Shown: piece by piece, positions 44,334 through 54,297 of the stretch
Layout: every line of letters begins with the position of its first letter
Position numbering within the stretch: position 1 is the stretch's first letter
NCBI RefSeq assembly: GCF_004197395.1
Contig: NZ_SELS01000006.1
Location: 217,397-281,396, forward strand
Direction of reading: 5' to 3'
DNA from: Paraburkholderia sp. UYCP14C
GTDB lineage: Bacteria > Pseudomonadota > Gammaproteobacteria > Burkholderiales > Burkholderiaceae
DNA: 64,000 bases
Notes under the pieces: generated by a model
Told to the model about the DNA's origin: nothing
What the model saw: only the letters and a program-made list of their open reading frames with translations
Databases searched by the model: none
Made by a program: the position numbers and the translations under genes

Positions 44334-45569
44334 ATGGAAACTGGACTGACCACATCGCGCTCGACTCGACTGGGTGCCGCTCTCGAGGTCCTTGTCGTAT
44401 TCTTGAAACTCGGGCTCACGTCCTTCGGTGGCCCAATAGCTCATATCGGCTACTTCCGCCGAGAATTCGTCGAGCAGCGCCGCTGGCTCGATGACGAAAT
44501 GTTCACCGATCTGGTCGCCCTCTGTCAGTTCCTTCCCGGTCCGGCAAGCAGCCAGGTGGGATTCTCAATTGGTCTCTTGCGGGGCGGCTGGCTCGGGGGG
44601 CTCGCGGCGTGGTGCGGTTTCACGCTGCCGTCGGTGGCTCTGTTACTTGGCTTTGCCGCCGTCGCGCCGAGCTTGGACGGCACGATCGGCGGCGGCTTGA
44701 TCCATGGCCTGAAGCTGGTGGCAGTTGCCGTCGTCGCCCAAGCTGTCTGGGACATGGCACTACGCCTCTGTCCGGACCGCCGTCGTGCGATCATCGCACT
44801 CATCGCAATCGCGACGTTGAGCGTTCTGACTACGATCTATGCGCAACTCATCGTCATCGCCATCGGCGCGGTGCTCGGACTTGCACTATGTCAACCAAAG
44901 GAATTGCCGGCCGGGCGTCGATTACATATACACACTGCTGAAATCCGCGTTCCGCGTGTGGTCGGCGCACTCGCGTTGGCAGTCTTTTGTCTCTTGCTTT
45001 TCGGCCTCCCTGCCTTGGTGGGGCTCCACTCGGACCAAGCCGTTAAAGTGTTCGAGGGATTCTACCGATCCGGAGCGCTCGTATTCGGCGGAGGCCACGT
45101 CGTATTGCCCCTTCTGCAGCAGCAGACGGTCGCAACCGGCTGGGTAACCTCGAACGACTTTCTCGCCGGTTACGGCGCCGCGCAAGCGGTTCCGGGGCCG
45201 TTGTTCACATTCGCCGCGTTCCTTGGCTGGATGATGGCGGCAACGCCCAATCATTGGACCGGCGCGTTGCTCGCCACCGCAGGCATCTTTCTGCCTGGTC
45301 TGCTGCTCGTGCTCGCTGCGCTGCCTTACTGGCAATCGCTCCGCGCTCGCCCATCGATGGCCGCGCTGTTGAGTGGGGTGAATGCTGCGGTCGTGGGATT
45401 ACTCGCAACCGCACTTTACTCGCCGGTCTGGACCAGCGCAGTCCTTTCCCAGATTGACTTCGCCATCGCAGCGATTGGCTTTTTCCTGTTGACGCGCTGG
45501 AAGGTACCGCCGCTCGCTGTCGTAGTGTTCTGCGCGGCAGCCGGTATCGCTGAAGCCGCTTTACGCTGA
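44334..45569 (+). CDS. chrA: Chromate efflux transporter ChrA
   Basis: 411 residues, the long two-domain form. Each half has the CHR motif: first FLKLGLTSFGGPIAHIGYFRREFV with QFLPGPASSQVGFSIG, then YRSGALVFGGGHVVLPLLQQQ with GYGAAQAVPGPLFTFAAFLG. About 10-12 membrane helices. ChrA expels chromate from the cytoplasm using the proton gradient. No chrB or chrF regulator was recognised alongside. It is divergent from the FNR-linked operon. Confidence 0.95.
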   Translation: METGLTTSRSTRLGAALEVLVVFLKLGLTSFGGPIAHIGYFRREFVEQRRWLDDEMFTDLVALCQFLPGPASSQVGFSIGLLRGGWLGGLAAWCGFTLPSVALLLGFAAVAPSLDGTIGGGLIHGLKLVAVAVVAQAVWDMALRLCPDRRRAIIALIAIATLSVLTTIYAQLIVIAIGAVLGLALCQPKELPAGRRLHIHTAEIRVPRVVGALALAVFCLLLFGLPALVGLHSDQAVKVFEGFYRSGALVFGGGHVVLPLLQQQTVATGWVTSNDFLAGYGAAQAVPGPLFTFAAFLGWMMAATPNHWTGALLATAGIFLPGLLLVLAALPYWQSLRARPSMAALLSGVNAAVVGLLATALYSPVWTSAVLSQIDFAIAAIGFFLLTRWKVPPLAVVVFCAAAGIAEAALR

Positions 45570-45862
45570 GATGATTCTGTTCCTTGGCGCGTGAGACGGC
45601 ATTTTTTTCGGGCCTCCGAATGTGCTTTGGCGCAGGACTACCGACGGTCCGGACTGGTTATAGCCGGTAGCGTCAGTTGGACCACGGTGCGCAAAGCAAT
45701 CGTCCGCATGTGATTCGCATGACGGCGCGACCGTCCGAATCTGACAACGACTTTGCCAGCCAGTTCCAATCCATCCGTGGCCGTAGTGGTGATCTTCGCG
45801 TCAATGGCAGTTCGACCTCCGGAAGCTGTCATTGGAATGGTGAGCAGTCATAGGTCCGCAGT

Positions 45863-47027
45863 GGGTCGATTCCGGACCTACAGGAACAAGTCGAGTCGCT
45901 TCTTACTGAGCACAACCGGGCGATGTGCCCGTCCCTGTGTGGGCGTTTCAGCCAAGTAGAAATCGTGCCCCGGTTGCGCTGCGCGATGACGGGACGTTCA
46001 CAAACGGCTCAGCAACTCTGCCTTCTTGGCGGCAAACTCCTCATCGCTGAGAATCCCCTTCGCGTGCAGTTGGGCGAGTTTCTCTATGGTGCCGAACACG
46101 TCTGCCTCGCGGGCGACCGACTGAGTGCTGACGGGCTCCTCCTGCACCGGCGGCGACGCCGGCTGCGGAACCCCACCGACCGAGACAACCGGCAGGCTGG
46201 CGACAGCAACCAAGCCGTGCTGGCTCGCGAATGTGAGGGAGGCGCCGCGGGACTGCTGCTGTGAGAAGCCGCTGATCTGGTGATCGAGCGTATCGTAAAT
46301 CGTCACCTTGCCGCTCACTTCGATCGCTAGGCGCCGGGGCCGTGCGAAGTAGGCATAGCGGGCGTCGTTCTGCGCGCCGGTGCTGTTGGGCCGCCCCAAA
46401 TCAGCGGACCACCAGTCGCCAGAGGTGCCGGGGGCGGGCGGAACGAACAGACTCACCGGTCCGACCGGTCCGGCTGCAGTCTGCTGCTGCTTGCTGCCAC
46501 CGTAACCAGCACTCTGCTGTTGTTGCTGGCCGCCGCCGTCGGTGCCCTGCTGCTGAGTACCCTGGCTCTGCGACTGGAAGCTGCCGCTGCGAATAAGGTC
46601 GGGCTGATTTGCCATCAGACGGGAAAGCTCGAAACAGAGCCCATCGACCCGGCCTTTCAGGTAGTTGTTGAACATGTCGGAGACCATAGTCATTCCCCCC
46701 CGCATCCACTGGCCGGAGCCACCAAATTCGGGGTGATTGAACTGGGCCATGCTGCCGTTACCGCGAATCACAGACTCCAGCATGCTCATCACGGCGTCCG
46801 TGCTGAACCCATGTCGCTGGGCTACTTCTTCGATCAATTGCTGGCCGGCGGGGGTAAGTTTTCGCATGTTGTTCCACTCACAGTTTCTTCCGACATCGGA
46901 TTTATAAACTGCAGCGCCCCTGCTCAGTGCGGGACGGGGCCGGACGGGGCAATTCAACGAGGATCGCGAAAATTAGGCAACGTGGCTGGGGAACAGTTCA
47001 GTGCACCAGCACGAGACGATCGGGGGA
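45863..47027. repeat. Left copy of a 1.16-kb direct repeat carrying a SHOCT gene
   Basis: Matches 61670-62824 in the same orientation almost base for base, with scattered substitutions and a few small indels. Identity begins at GGGTCGATTCCGGA and ends at GATCGGGGGA in both copies. It contains the complete SHOCT gene and about 135 bases downstream plus 160 bases upstream of it. No terminal inverted repeat or transposase was found in it. Confidence 0.9.
45998..46867 (-). CDS. SHOCT domain-containing protein (copy 1)
   Basis: 289 residues from ATG 46867 (MRKLTPAGQQLIEEVAQRHG). N-terminal helical domain of about 90 residues (DAVMSMLESVIRGNGSMAQF, MTMVSDMFNNYLKGRVDGL), a Gln/Gly-rich flexible linker, a middle beta domain, and a C-terminal SHOCT helix pair (EKLAQLHAKGILSDEEFAAKKAELLSRL). 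SHOCT modules are short oligomerisation or membrane-attachment elements; the function is unknown. No signal peptide. A nearly identical paralogue is at 61805-62674. Confidence 0.88.
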   Translation of the reverse strand: MRKLTPAGQQLIEEVAQRHGFSTDAVMSMLESVIRGNGSMAQFNHPEFGGSGQWMRGGMTMVSDMFNNYLKGRVDGLCFELSRLMANQPDLIRSGSFQSQSQGTQQQGTDGGGQQQQQSAGYGGSKQQQTAAGPVGPVSLFVPPAPGTSGDWWSADLGRPNSTGAQNDARYAYFARPRRLAIEVSGKVTIYDTLDHQISGFSQQQSRGASLTFASQHGLVAVASLPVVSVGGVPQPASPPVQEEPVSTQSVAREADVFGTIEKLAQLHAKGILSDEEFAAKKAELLSRL

Positions 47028-47140
47028 TGCAATCCAGCGCGTCGCGAGCGAAGCCCGTATCACGTGGAGGCGTACAATCACCTGCGCGATTGGTAGGACT
47101 GGCACAATCAAGGGGATTCTCGAGCCACTCAGGAATCCTC

Positions 47141-48952
47141 ATGCCAGATGTCGCCCCGTCTACTGCGCATATCAGTCCCCTGTTCGCCCTGTTGCCCTTC
47201 CTGCGCCGTTATGCCGGACGCTGGGCGCTTGCCTTCATGGCGCTGGTGACGTCGGCGGGTGCGACGCTGGCGTTGCCGGTGACGTTCAAATATCTGATCG
47301 ACCACGGCTTCGCCGGCGGCAACCGGGCGCACATCGATCGCTATTTTCTCGCGCTGTTCGCCGTTTCGCTGGTGCTGGCCGGGGCCACGGCGCTGCGCTT
47401 CTATCTGGTGTCATGGCTCGGCGAGCGGGTCACGGCCGACTTGCGGAAGGCGGTCTACGAACACGTGCTGGGGATGAGTCCGCAATTCTTCGAGACCACC
47501 CAGAGCGGCGAGGTGCTGTCGCGACTTACCACGGATACCACGTTGATCCAGACCGTGGTGGGCACCAGCCTGTCGATGGGCTTGCGCAACTTCTTCCTGC
47601 TTACCGGCGGCGTGGCGATGCTGGTGGTGACGAGCCCGGTGCTGTCGGGCTACATCATGGCTACGCTGGTGGTGGTGATCGCGCCCATCGTCATCTTCGG
47701 GCGGCGCGTGCGCAGGCTCTCGCGCGCAAGCCAGGACAAGGTGGCGAACGCGAGCGCCCTGGCGGGGGAGGTGCTCAATGCCATGCCGACCGTGCAATCG
47801 TTTTCGCAGGAGCCGCGCGAGGCGCAGCGGTTTGCCGGCATGGTGGAAACCGCATTCGAGACGGCGCTCACGCGCATTCGGGCGCGCGCCTGGCTGACGG
47901 TCGTGGTTATCGTGCTGGTGTTCGCGGCGGTGGTCTTCGTCCTGTGGCTGGGCGCGCAGGCCGTGCTGGCCGGGCACATGACGGCCGGCCAATTGTCCCA
48001 GTTCATTCTCTATGCAGTCGTCACCGCCGGGGCGGTGGGGGCGGTCGCCGAGGTTTGGGGCGACCTGCAGCGGGCTGCCGGCGCCACTGAGCGACTGCTA
48101 CAACTGCTGGCAGCGCGCTCGCCGGTGGCGCAGGCCGAGGCCGCCGTCCGGCTGCCGACGCACGGGGACGGCATCCGCTTCGACAACGTCGGCTTTTCGT
48201 ATCCGTCGCGCCCCGGCATCGCCGCTCTCTCCGACCTGTCGCTCGATATCCGCCCGGGCGAGCACGTCGCTCTCGTCGGACCGTCTGGCGCCGGCAAGAC
48301 CACCCTGTTCCAACTGCTGCTGCGCTTTTACGACCCGCAGGCCGGCAGCATTCTGATCAACGGCGTCCCGACACGGCATGTGCCGCTTGCGGAGTTGCGC
48401 TAGGAAATCGGGGTGGTACTGCAGGAATCGGTGATCTTTTCCGGCAGCGTGCTCGACAACATCCGTTACGGCGCGCCCGAAGCCACACTCGCTCAAGTTC
48501 AGCACGCCGCCGAAATGGCCGCCGCGTCCAGCTTCATTGAAGAACTGCCGCAACGCTATGACACATTTCTCGGCGAGCGCGGGGTGCGGCTTTCTGGAGG
48601 ACAGCGTCAGCGCATCGCGATCGCCCGCGCGATCCTGAAGAATCCGCCCATCCTGCTGCTCGACGAGGCGACCAGCGCGCTCGACGCCGCCAGTGAACGA
48701 CTGGTACAACTGGCGCTGGACAATGCCGCGCAGAATCGCACGACGCTGGTCATCGCACACCGCCTCGCTACAGTACAACAAGCCGACCGCATTGTCGTGC
48801 TGGAACAAGGCCGCATCGTCGCGCAGGGCCGTCACGCCGATCTCCTTCAGGCCTCGCCGCTCTATGCGCAGCTTGCCGCCCTGCAGTTCGGCGAGCCGCC
48901 AGGGCAGACGGTGCAGCGGGGCGCTTTGCGCGATCACGTCGACTCCGCGTGA
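47141..48952 (+). pseudogene. MsbA-like ABC exporter interrupted by one amber codon
   Basis: One frame of 603 codons holds a whole half-transporter: six-helix membrane domain (ALPVTFKYLIDHGF, ETTQSGEVLSRLTTDTTLIQ), then the nucleotide-binding domain with Walker A GPSGAGKTTLFQLLLRFYD, signature [16 protein letters not shown] and Walker [13 protein letters not shown]. The only fault is TAG at 48401-48403, between PLAELR and EIGVVLQES, where relatives have Gln, Arg or Lys. It cuts off the Q-loop, signature and Walker B. The start at 47141 (MPDVAPST) follows AGGAATCC. It could be a young pseudogene, a sequencing error, or rescued by suppression. Confidence 0.88.
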
Positions 48953-49776
48953 AGACACAATCGAGATTGCCCAACGGCCGCGATCCACAACCGTCCGCAA
49001 AGACCGACCAGCCACAGATACATGCTTCGCGAACGACAGGTGCATGGTGGCCCGCAAGCGGCTTATCAAGAGCCACGGCTGAATGGCCCAAACGGGTCGA
49101 CATGGCGAGGTTGGGTAAGGGGCCAGCGGCCACTTTCTGCCGCTCGCCTGAGCCATGCGGTGGTCGCTCGAACGACCGGTCCACTCCGAAACCCGCCCGA
49201 TGCTCAACGCGCAGTTGTCGGCCATAGGAGACGCCCGGAGATAGGAGCTGTGCGTCGGCTGCAGGTTGGTTTGCTGCCGCTCGCGACCCGGCGTCGGCGA
49301 ATGACACTTCTCACGCCAATGAACGAGTCTTCACGACCCTTCTCGGTCATCCCCTGGATTCGAGTTGAGAGAGCGAATTGGGTCTATGAGCGGTCATCCG
49401 GCCTGGTAACCACTCGCACGGCCTGCGCCAACAAGCCATCCCGCTGCCGAAGACTAGTTCTTGCGGAAGCTCATCGCATCAGGAATCTCTGTTTCCAATG
49501 CAAACAGGACGCCGTTCAGCCCGTGCCGGTATCCACACGAGGACGCCCAGGGGATTCCAGAAGCAAGGGCTGCAAGACTTGCTGCCCACATCGAGTGGGC
49601 AGCAATCGTTTGAGGGCGGACTAGGTGAGAAGGACAGCGAGACGACCAGGAACCCCCAAGCGGGGGCGGGGTTGCTCCCTCATTGCGAGCTTCGGGAGGC
49701 CGTCGCAGAAGCTGTCTCACCTTTGCCTTTGCTTCCCCGAGTGCATCCAATCGAAGCGATACGATCAGCCTGGCTA
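48953..49776. other. Long region without a recognised gene
   Basis: 824 bases between the ABC exporter remnant and the first DUF1348 gene. The open frames have random-looking, arginine-rich translations. Small hairpins occur (around 49561-49605, CTGCCCACATCGAGTGGGCAG; around 49651-49675, CCCCCAAGCGGGGG). It is probably decayed or non-coding sequence. Confidence 0.45.
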
Positions 49777-50256
49777 TTAGAGACCGAGATCTGACAAGCC
49801 GGGATGATCATCCGGACGGCGGCCGAGCGGCCAATGGAACTTCCGCTCTTCTTCCTTGATTGGCAAATCGTTGATGCAAGCGTAGCGATTCACCATCAGA
49901 CCGTCCTCGCGGAACTCCCAGTTCTCGTTGCCATAGGACCGGAACCAGTTACCAGAGTCGTCACGCCATTCGTAGGCGTAACGCACGGCGATCCTGTTAC
50001 CAGTGAACGCCCACAGCTCCTTGATGAGACGATACTCGTGCTCCTTCGACCATTTGCGCTCAAGGAACCCTCGGGCTTCATTGCGGCCGTTTGCGAATTC
50101 AGCACGGTTGCGCCAGCGAGTATCCAGGCTATATGCGAGGGACACTTTGGCAGCGTCGCGGGTGTTCCAGCCATCCTCGGCCAGGCGCACTTTCTCGACG
50201 GCGGATTCGCGTGTGAAAGGAGGGAGCGGCGGACGGATTTCAGTATTAGTCGACAT
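49777..50256 (-). CDS. DUF1348 / NTF2-like protein (paralogue 1)
   Basis: 159 residues ([20 protein letters not shown]). Conserved stretches: [62 protein letters not shown] and [14 protein letters not shown]. The fold is that of nuclear transport factor 2 / SnoaL-like proteins; role unknown. A close paralogue is found at 54298-54777 behind the cyanate genes, so one copy arose by duplication or separate acquisition. A TGAGG element precedes the start. Confidence 0.9.
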   Translation of the reverse strand: MSTNTEIRPPLPPFTRESAVEKVRLAEDGWNTRDAAKVSLAYSLDTRWRNRAEFANGRNEARGFLERKWSKEHEYRLIKELWAFTGNRIAVRYAYEWRDDSGNWFRSYGNENWEFREDGLMVNRYACINDLPIKEEERKFHWPLGRRPDDHPGLSDLGL

Positions 50257-50383
50257 GGTATTACCTCAGTGGTTGGTCGATGAAGACCCGAGACCGGGCC
50301 GAAGGTTGGATAAGAGCAGTGCTGCGAGTCCTTGATCGCTCGTTCTGGCGATTAGCCCCGTGTACATGGTGGACTTCGCTCGC

Positions 50384-50632
50384 TTACGCCGCAAAGGTGA
50401 TGTAACCGCCAGAGTGCGTCATGATGTGCGCCCAACGCACGGCCGCGTACAGGCCCTCGGCGCACGCAAAGTCGCTGCCGTCAATCGCGACGACCCACTG
50501 GTCTCCTTTGAGGCGTAGCGCGAGTCGTTGGTGGTCGACCAGATCGCTGTACCAGCGCCATGTGGCTAAGTTTGACTCGTCCGACTGCAGAGCTTCATGA
50601 AGGACAGCGACTTCGTAATGTGAGTGGCTCAT
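50384..50632 (-). CDS. Hypothetical 82-residue protein
   Basis: From ATG 50632 (MSHSHYEVAVLHEALQSD). The sequence is soluble and slightly acidic, with the centre LALRLKGDQWVVAIDGSDF, a Trp-rich C-terminal part and the end HSGGYITFAA. The frame is open to 50728 without support. The family is not recognised. It has ordinary coding composition and stands alone between other small genes. Confidence 0.55.
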   Translation of the reverse strand: MSHSHYEVAVLHEALQSDESNLATWRWYSDLVDHQRLALRLKGDQWVVAIDGSDFACAEGLYAAVRWAHIMTHSGGYITFAA

Positions 50633-50844
50633 GACAGTCTCCGTGAAGTACCGACCTTCATATGATGTAGACCGGTCTGTATCCGAGGGGCGACGCGATT
50701 GCCCGGGTTCGGTTCGTTCGCCAGGCAAACTAGCGAGCGAATCGTTACAACTGAATGTGGCGAGAATGAAGCACGCGGACGTGCCAGGACTTGCGCGATA
50801 CTTCAGATCGCGTGGCGTCTAGTATCCGCGCTGCCGTTGGACGG

Positions 50845-51168
50845 CTATTGGCCGAAATAGATTGGCTGCATGCCGTCGTTGTCGACGTGACGAGCAGTCT
50901 TGGGAACACCCGCTGACGACGAGCCTGCCTCGGCGACACCGCCATAGCTCGCATCCCCGCGTTGCGCTGCCAGGCGTGCTTCGGCCGCCTGAATCTCGGC
51001 GGGGTAGTTGGGGCCTTCTCCACGAGACTGGTCGTAGCCCACAGCACGCAGTTGCGCGAGTTCCGCGTGAACCTGGGCGCGAGTCAATCCGGATGTGTCA
51101 GTGCCTGCGAAAACGGGGCTGGTGACAGATGCAGCGATAACGAGTACCGCAAGGAAGCGAGATTTCAT
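50845..51168 (-). CDS. DUF4148 domain-containing exported protein
   Basis: 107 residues from ATG 51168 with GGAGAG upstream. Signal peptide MKSRFLAVLVIAASVTSPVFA, then SGLTRAQVHAELAQLRAVGY, the DUF4148 hallmark, and PAEIQAAEARLAAQRG. The tail is Gly/Ser-rich and ends in PIYFGQ. These small periplasmic proteins are abundant in Burkholderia and unassigned. Confidence 0.9.
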   Translation of the reverse strand: MKSRFLAVLVIAASVTSPVFAGTDTSGLTRAQVHAELAQLRAVGYDQSRGEGPNYPAEIQAAEARLAAQRGDASYGGVAEAGSSSAGVPKTARHVDNDGMQPIYFGQ

Positions 51169-51466
51169 GATTCTCTCCAAAGAAACAGTGACGATGGAGC
51201 AAGAATGCATCAATCCGGCTATAGGGTCTAAGACCGATATCCTATGTTCTTTATAGGCTAAGCTAATAGTTCTGGTGATGGGTTGAAACGCCCGCTCTCT
51301 GACCAGACTGCAGAGTTCTCGGAATGCGCCGTTGCTAACTTCCGTCCCCCGATTGCCGCATCCAGGCCCGGTGCTCGAGTTGCTTAGTGCCAACCCCGGC
51401 TGTCTTCAACGCCGCGTCAATCTTATTCAGTTCCTGGCCGAAGTCGAGCGCCCACTCCTCACCGTC

Positions 51467-51577
51467 TCACCGCACGGTCATGCTCTTCAGCTGACGCAGC
51501 TTGTGATACAGCGTATTTTTCGACATGCCGAGCGCATCGCTCGCCTCGGCGACGTTACCGTTTTGACGCCTCAGCAT
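51467..51577 (-). pseudogene. Fis-type helix-turn-helix remnant of a sigma-54 activator
   Basis: The last 36 residues of a minus-strand frame (NGNVAEASDALGMSKNTLYHKL, split here as NGNVAEASDALGM and SKNTLYHKLRQL) are a Fis-like C-terminal DNA-binding domain of NtrC-type regulators. The frame upstream has no AAA+ similarity. Immediately to the right, on the opposite strand, is an AAA+ fragment of the same class. The two parts are inverted relative to each other. Confidence 0.7.
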
Positions 51578-51870
51578 GTCTTGGAACGCACGCTGGAACG
51601 GCTCGGCGCGAACGAGTCGATTCCCGTCGATTGCCGTGTGATCGCGGCATCGAAGACCGATCTCGTGGCGCTGGCCGCCGAAGGCGGTTTTCGCGCGGAT
51701 CTGCTGTATCGGCTGTACGTTGCGCAGATCGGGCTGCCGCCGTTGCGCGAGCGCCGCGAAGACGTGCCGCTGCTGCTCGAGCACTTCGTGTGGCGGCGGC
51801 ACGTCGCTTCGCAACAACCCACGCCGGTGGTGTCGGCATCGCAGGTGTCGGAGTTAACGGAGCGCGCGTT
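51577..51870 (+). pseudogene. AAA+ fragment of a sigma-54-dependent activator
   Basis: About 90 residues read ERLGANESIPVDCRVIAASKTDL, here in parts ERLGANESIPVDC and RVIAASKTDL, then GGFRADLLYRLYVAQIGLPPLRERREDVPLLLEHFV. These are the sensor I and arginine-finger regions of an NtrC/DctD-like ATPase. Walker A, Walker B and the receiver domain are absent, and the DNA-binding part lies inverted next to it. An inversion plus deletions broke the gene. Confidence 0.8.
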
Positions 51871-51914
51871 GCGTGTTGATCACTTCGCTTTGCGCGTCAC
51901 GTACGCGATCTCCA

Positions 51915-52805
51915 TCAACGTCGGAAGTTCTTCGTCGATTCCGTCAACACCTGGACGAAGGCCTTGCTCGCCGCCGTCCGATACGCGTCCTTGCGTTGCA
52001 GCAGCACAGCCGTGCGCGCCTGCAGCGGCGGGTCGAGCAGCACGGGGTGCAGCTCGGTATGCGCGCGCGCGATGCCATCGGGCAGTACGGTTGCGAGCTG
52101 CCCACGCCGCACGATCTCGACGATCGCACTGATCGAACTGACCTCGATGGCAACCTGCGGGCGGATCTGGTTCTGCGCGCAGTATTCGTCGATGTAACGC
52201 CGCGTCGCGAACGCCTTGTTCAGCAGCACCAGCCATTCGTTGGCGAAGTCCTGCCCGGACAGCGGCTTGCGGCGCGTCGCGCGCGCATGGCCGCCGCCGA
52301 CGACGAGGCTCAGCGTCTCGCGAAACAACGGCTCGCTTTCGATTTCCGCAGTGTGGACGGGCTCGAACGCGATGCCGGCGTCGAGCCTGTCGTCGGCGAG
52401 CTGCGCTTCGATCTGATCCTGCGTGATTTCCTGAATGTCGATCGCGATGCCGGGATGCAGGCCATAAAAACGATCGATCACGGGCCCCACGAGATACGCC
52501 GTGAAGGTCGGCGTCACGGCAAGGCGCAGATTGCCGCGGCTCAGTTCCCCGACGTCATGTATCGCCCGCACGCCCGCATCCAGATCCTGTAGCGCGAGCT
52601 TCGCATAGCGCATCCACGCCGCGCCCGCATCCGTGAGTTGCACGTTCCGCCCCGAACGGTCTAGCAGCTGCGTGCGCAGCGTCTCTTCCAGTTGCCGTAT
52701 CTGCTGCGACAGCGTGGGCTGCGAAACGTGCAGCGCCTCGGCGGCGCGCGTGAAATTGCGGTGTTCCGCGACAGCCAGGAAATAACGGATATGACGCAAC
52801 AGCAT
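51915..52805 (-). CDS. cynR: LysR-family regulator of the cyanate operon
   Basis: 296 residues. N-terminal winged helix (MLLRHIRYFLAVAEHRNFTR, AEALHVSQPTLSQQIRQLEE) and a C-terminal inducer domain (SRGNLRLAVTPTFTAYLVGP, LDAGIAFEPVHTAEIESEPL). It is divergent from cynT with 152 bases between, as in E. coli, where CynR with cyanate activates cynTS. A typical T-N11-A box in the intergenic region was not resolved. Confidence 0.93.
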   Translation of the reverse strand: MLLRHIRYFLAVAEHRNFTRAAEALHVSQPTLSQQIRQLEETLRTQLLDRSGRNVQLTDAGAAWMRYAKLALQDLDAGVRAIHDVGELSRGNLRLAVTPTFTAYLVGPVIDRFYGLHPGIAIDIQEITQDQIEAQLADDRLDAGIAFEPVHTAEIESEPLFRETLSLVVGGGHARATRRKPLSGQDFANEWLVLLNKAFATRRYIDEYCAQNQIRPQVAIEVSSISAIVEIVRRGQLATVLPDGIARAHTELHPVLLDPPLQARTAVLLQRKDAYRTAASKAFVQVLTESTKNFRR

Positions 52806-52957
52806 GGCGAATTCCTCGTCCTCGAATAACTATTGGTGTTGCCTATGGTGAGCATCATAAACCCGTCTTGGACACTATGACGGAACAGGTTCATTCTCTG
52901 TTCAACGCATCGCACTGAGCGACACGGCAACGAACGCCAGATTGAATGGAGCAGACC

Positions 52958-53617
52958 ATGCAAGAGATCATCGACGGTTTTCTGAAGTTTCAGCGGGACA
53001 TCATGCCCGCGCGCAGGGAGTTGTTCCGCAAGCTGGCCACCAGTCAGACGCCGCGCACACTGTTCATTTCCTGTTCCGATAGTCGCATGGTTCCCGAACT
53101 GGTCACGCAGCGCGAACCGGGCGATCTGTTCGTGATCCGCAATGCCGGCAACATCGTGCCTTCGTTCGGTCCTGAGCCCGGCGGTGTGTCGGCAACGGTC
53201 GAATATGCGGTGGCCGCGCTCGGTGTGACGGATGTGGTGATATGCGGCCACTCGGACTGCGGCGCGATGACGGCCGTCGCGACGTGCAAGTGCCTCGACC
53301 ATATGCCCGCTGTCGCGAACTGGCTGCGCTACGCCGACTCGGCGAGGCTCGTCAACGAGGCGCGTGAACATGCGGGCGAGCGCGAGCGCGTCGACTCGAT
53401 GGTGCGCGAGAACGTCATCGCCCAGCTCGACAACCTCAAGACCCACCCCTCAGTTGCGCTGGGACTCGCGCAAGGCCGCCTGAATTTGCACGGATGGGTC
53501 TACGACATCGAATCCGGCTCGATTGACGCGCTCGACGCCGCGACCCGCCAGTTCGTGCCGCTCGCTGCGCATCCCGATGTCACCGCGACGCCCGCCGAGT
53601 GCGTGGCTGCGCTCTGA
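52958..53617 (+). CDS. cynT: Beta-class carbonic anhydrase of the cyanate operon
   Basis: 219 residues from ATG 52958, preceded by GGAG at six bases; an in-frame ATG at 52946 has no ribosome site. The length equals E. coli CynT. Zinc ligands Cys39 (ISCSDSR, with Asp41), His98 and Cys101 ([10 protein letters not shown]). The opening [14 protein letters not shown] and [20 protein letters not shown] are CynT-specific. It hydrates the CO2 made by cyanase and keeps bicarbonate, needed by CynS, in the cell. Confidence 0.97.
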   Translation: MQEIIDGFLKFQRDIMPARRELFRKLATSQTPRTLFISCSDSRMVPELVTQREPGDLFVIRNAGNIVPSFGPEPGGVSATVEYAVAALGVTDVVICGHSDCGAMTAVATCKCLDHMPAVANWLRYADSARLVNEAREHAGERERVDSMVRENVIAQLDNLKTHPSVALGLAQGRLNLHGWVYDIESGSIDALDAATRQFVPLAAHPDVTATPAECVAAL

Positions 53618-53680
53618 TTCCCGGCTTGTCACACCGACTGTCGATCTCACCAGGTTGATTTTTACCCAAGGAGCAACATC

Positions 53681-54151
53681 ATGACCCAATCGCAAGTCAC
53701 ACCGAACGCACGCGAAGCATTGACGGAAACGATCGTCGACGCGAAGGTGCGCAAGAACCTCACCTTCGAAGCCATCAACGAAGGCACGGGCTTGAGCCTC
53801 GCATACACGACAGCCGCGCTACTCGGTCAGCATGCGCTGCCGGAGAATGCGGCGAAGCTCGTCGCCGAACGCCTCGGGCTCGACGACGACGCCGTTCGCC
53901 TGCTGCAAACCATTCCCGTGCGCGGCAGCATTCCAGGTGGCGTGCCGACCGATCCCACCGTCTACCGCTTCTACGAAATGGTGCAGGTGTACGGCTCGAC
54001 GTTGAAGGCGCTGGTTCACGAGAAATTCGGCGACGGCATCATCAGCGCGATCAACTTCAAACTCGATATCCAGAAGGTGCCTGACCCGGAAGGCGGCGAG
54101 CGTGCCGTCATCACGCTCAACGGCAAGTATCTGCCGACCAGGCCGTTCTGA
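53681..54151 (+). CDS. cynS: Cyanate hydratase (cyanase)
   Basis: 156 residues, same length as E. coli CynS. The catalytic triad Arg96, Glu99 ([11 protein letters not shown]) and Ser122 ([10 protein letters not shown]) is exactly conserved. The N-terminal helix-turn-helix-like bundle ([24 protein letters not shown]) forms the decamer. It converts cyanate and bicarbonate to ammonia and CO2, giving detoxification and nitrogen. 63 bases after cynT, with AAGGAG before the start. Confidence 0.98.
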   Translation: MTQSQVTPNAREALTETIVDAKVRKNLTFEAINEGTGLSLAYTTAALLGQHALPENAAKLVAERLGLDDDAVRLLQTIPVRGSIPGGVPTDPTVYRFYEMVQVYGSTLKALVHEKFGDGIISAINFKLDIQKVPDPEGGERAVITLNGKYLPTRPF

Positions 54152-54156
54152 ACCCA

Positions 54157-54297
54157 ATGATGCAAAGACGAAAATTCTTACTCAGCACCGGTGCCGCGCT
54201 TGCTTCGGGCGGCCTTGCCCTCTCGGGTTGCACGATGACGAGGCCGCGCTCCACGTCGAGCACCAGCAACGCGCTGTACCCCACAAGGAGATCCGAA
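54157..54297 (+). other. Tat-lipoprotein-like N-terminus in frame with the second DUF1348 gene
   Basis: Forty-seven codons from ATG 54157, five bases after the cynS stop, read [20 protein letters not shown], then ALSGC. This has a twin-arginine RRKFL, a hydrophobic core and a lipobox LSGC. It runs without a stop into the DUF1348 frame. No ribosome site precedes 54157. It is either a leftover of a deleted Tat lipoprotein gene or an alternative start producing an exported DUF1348 form. Confidence 0.6.

Noticed and set aside
46520-47140. In-frame extension of the ABC exporter upstream of 47141
   Set aside because: It runs through the SHOCT gene on the other strand and the repeat; the exporter begins at the conserved MPDVAPST with its own ribosome site.
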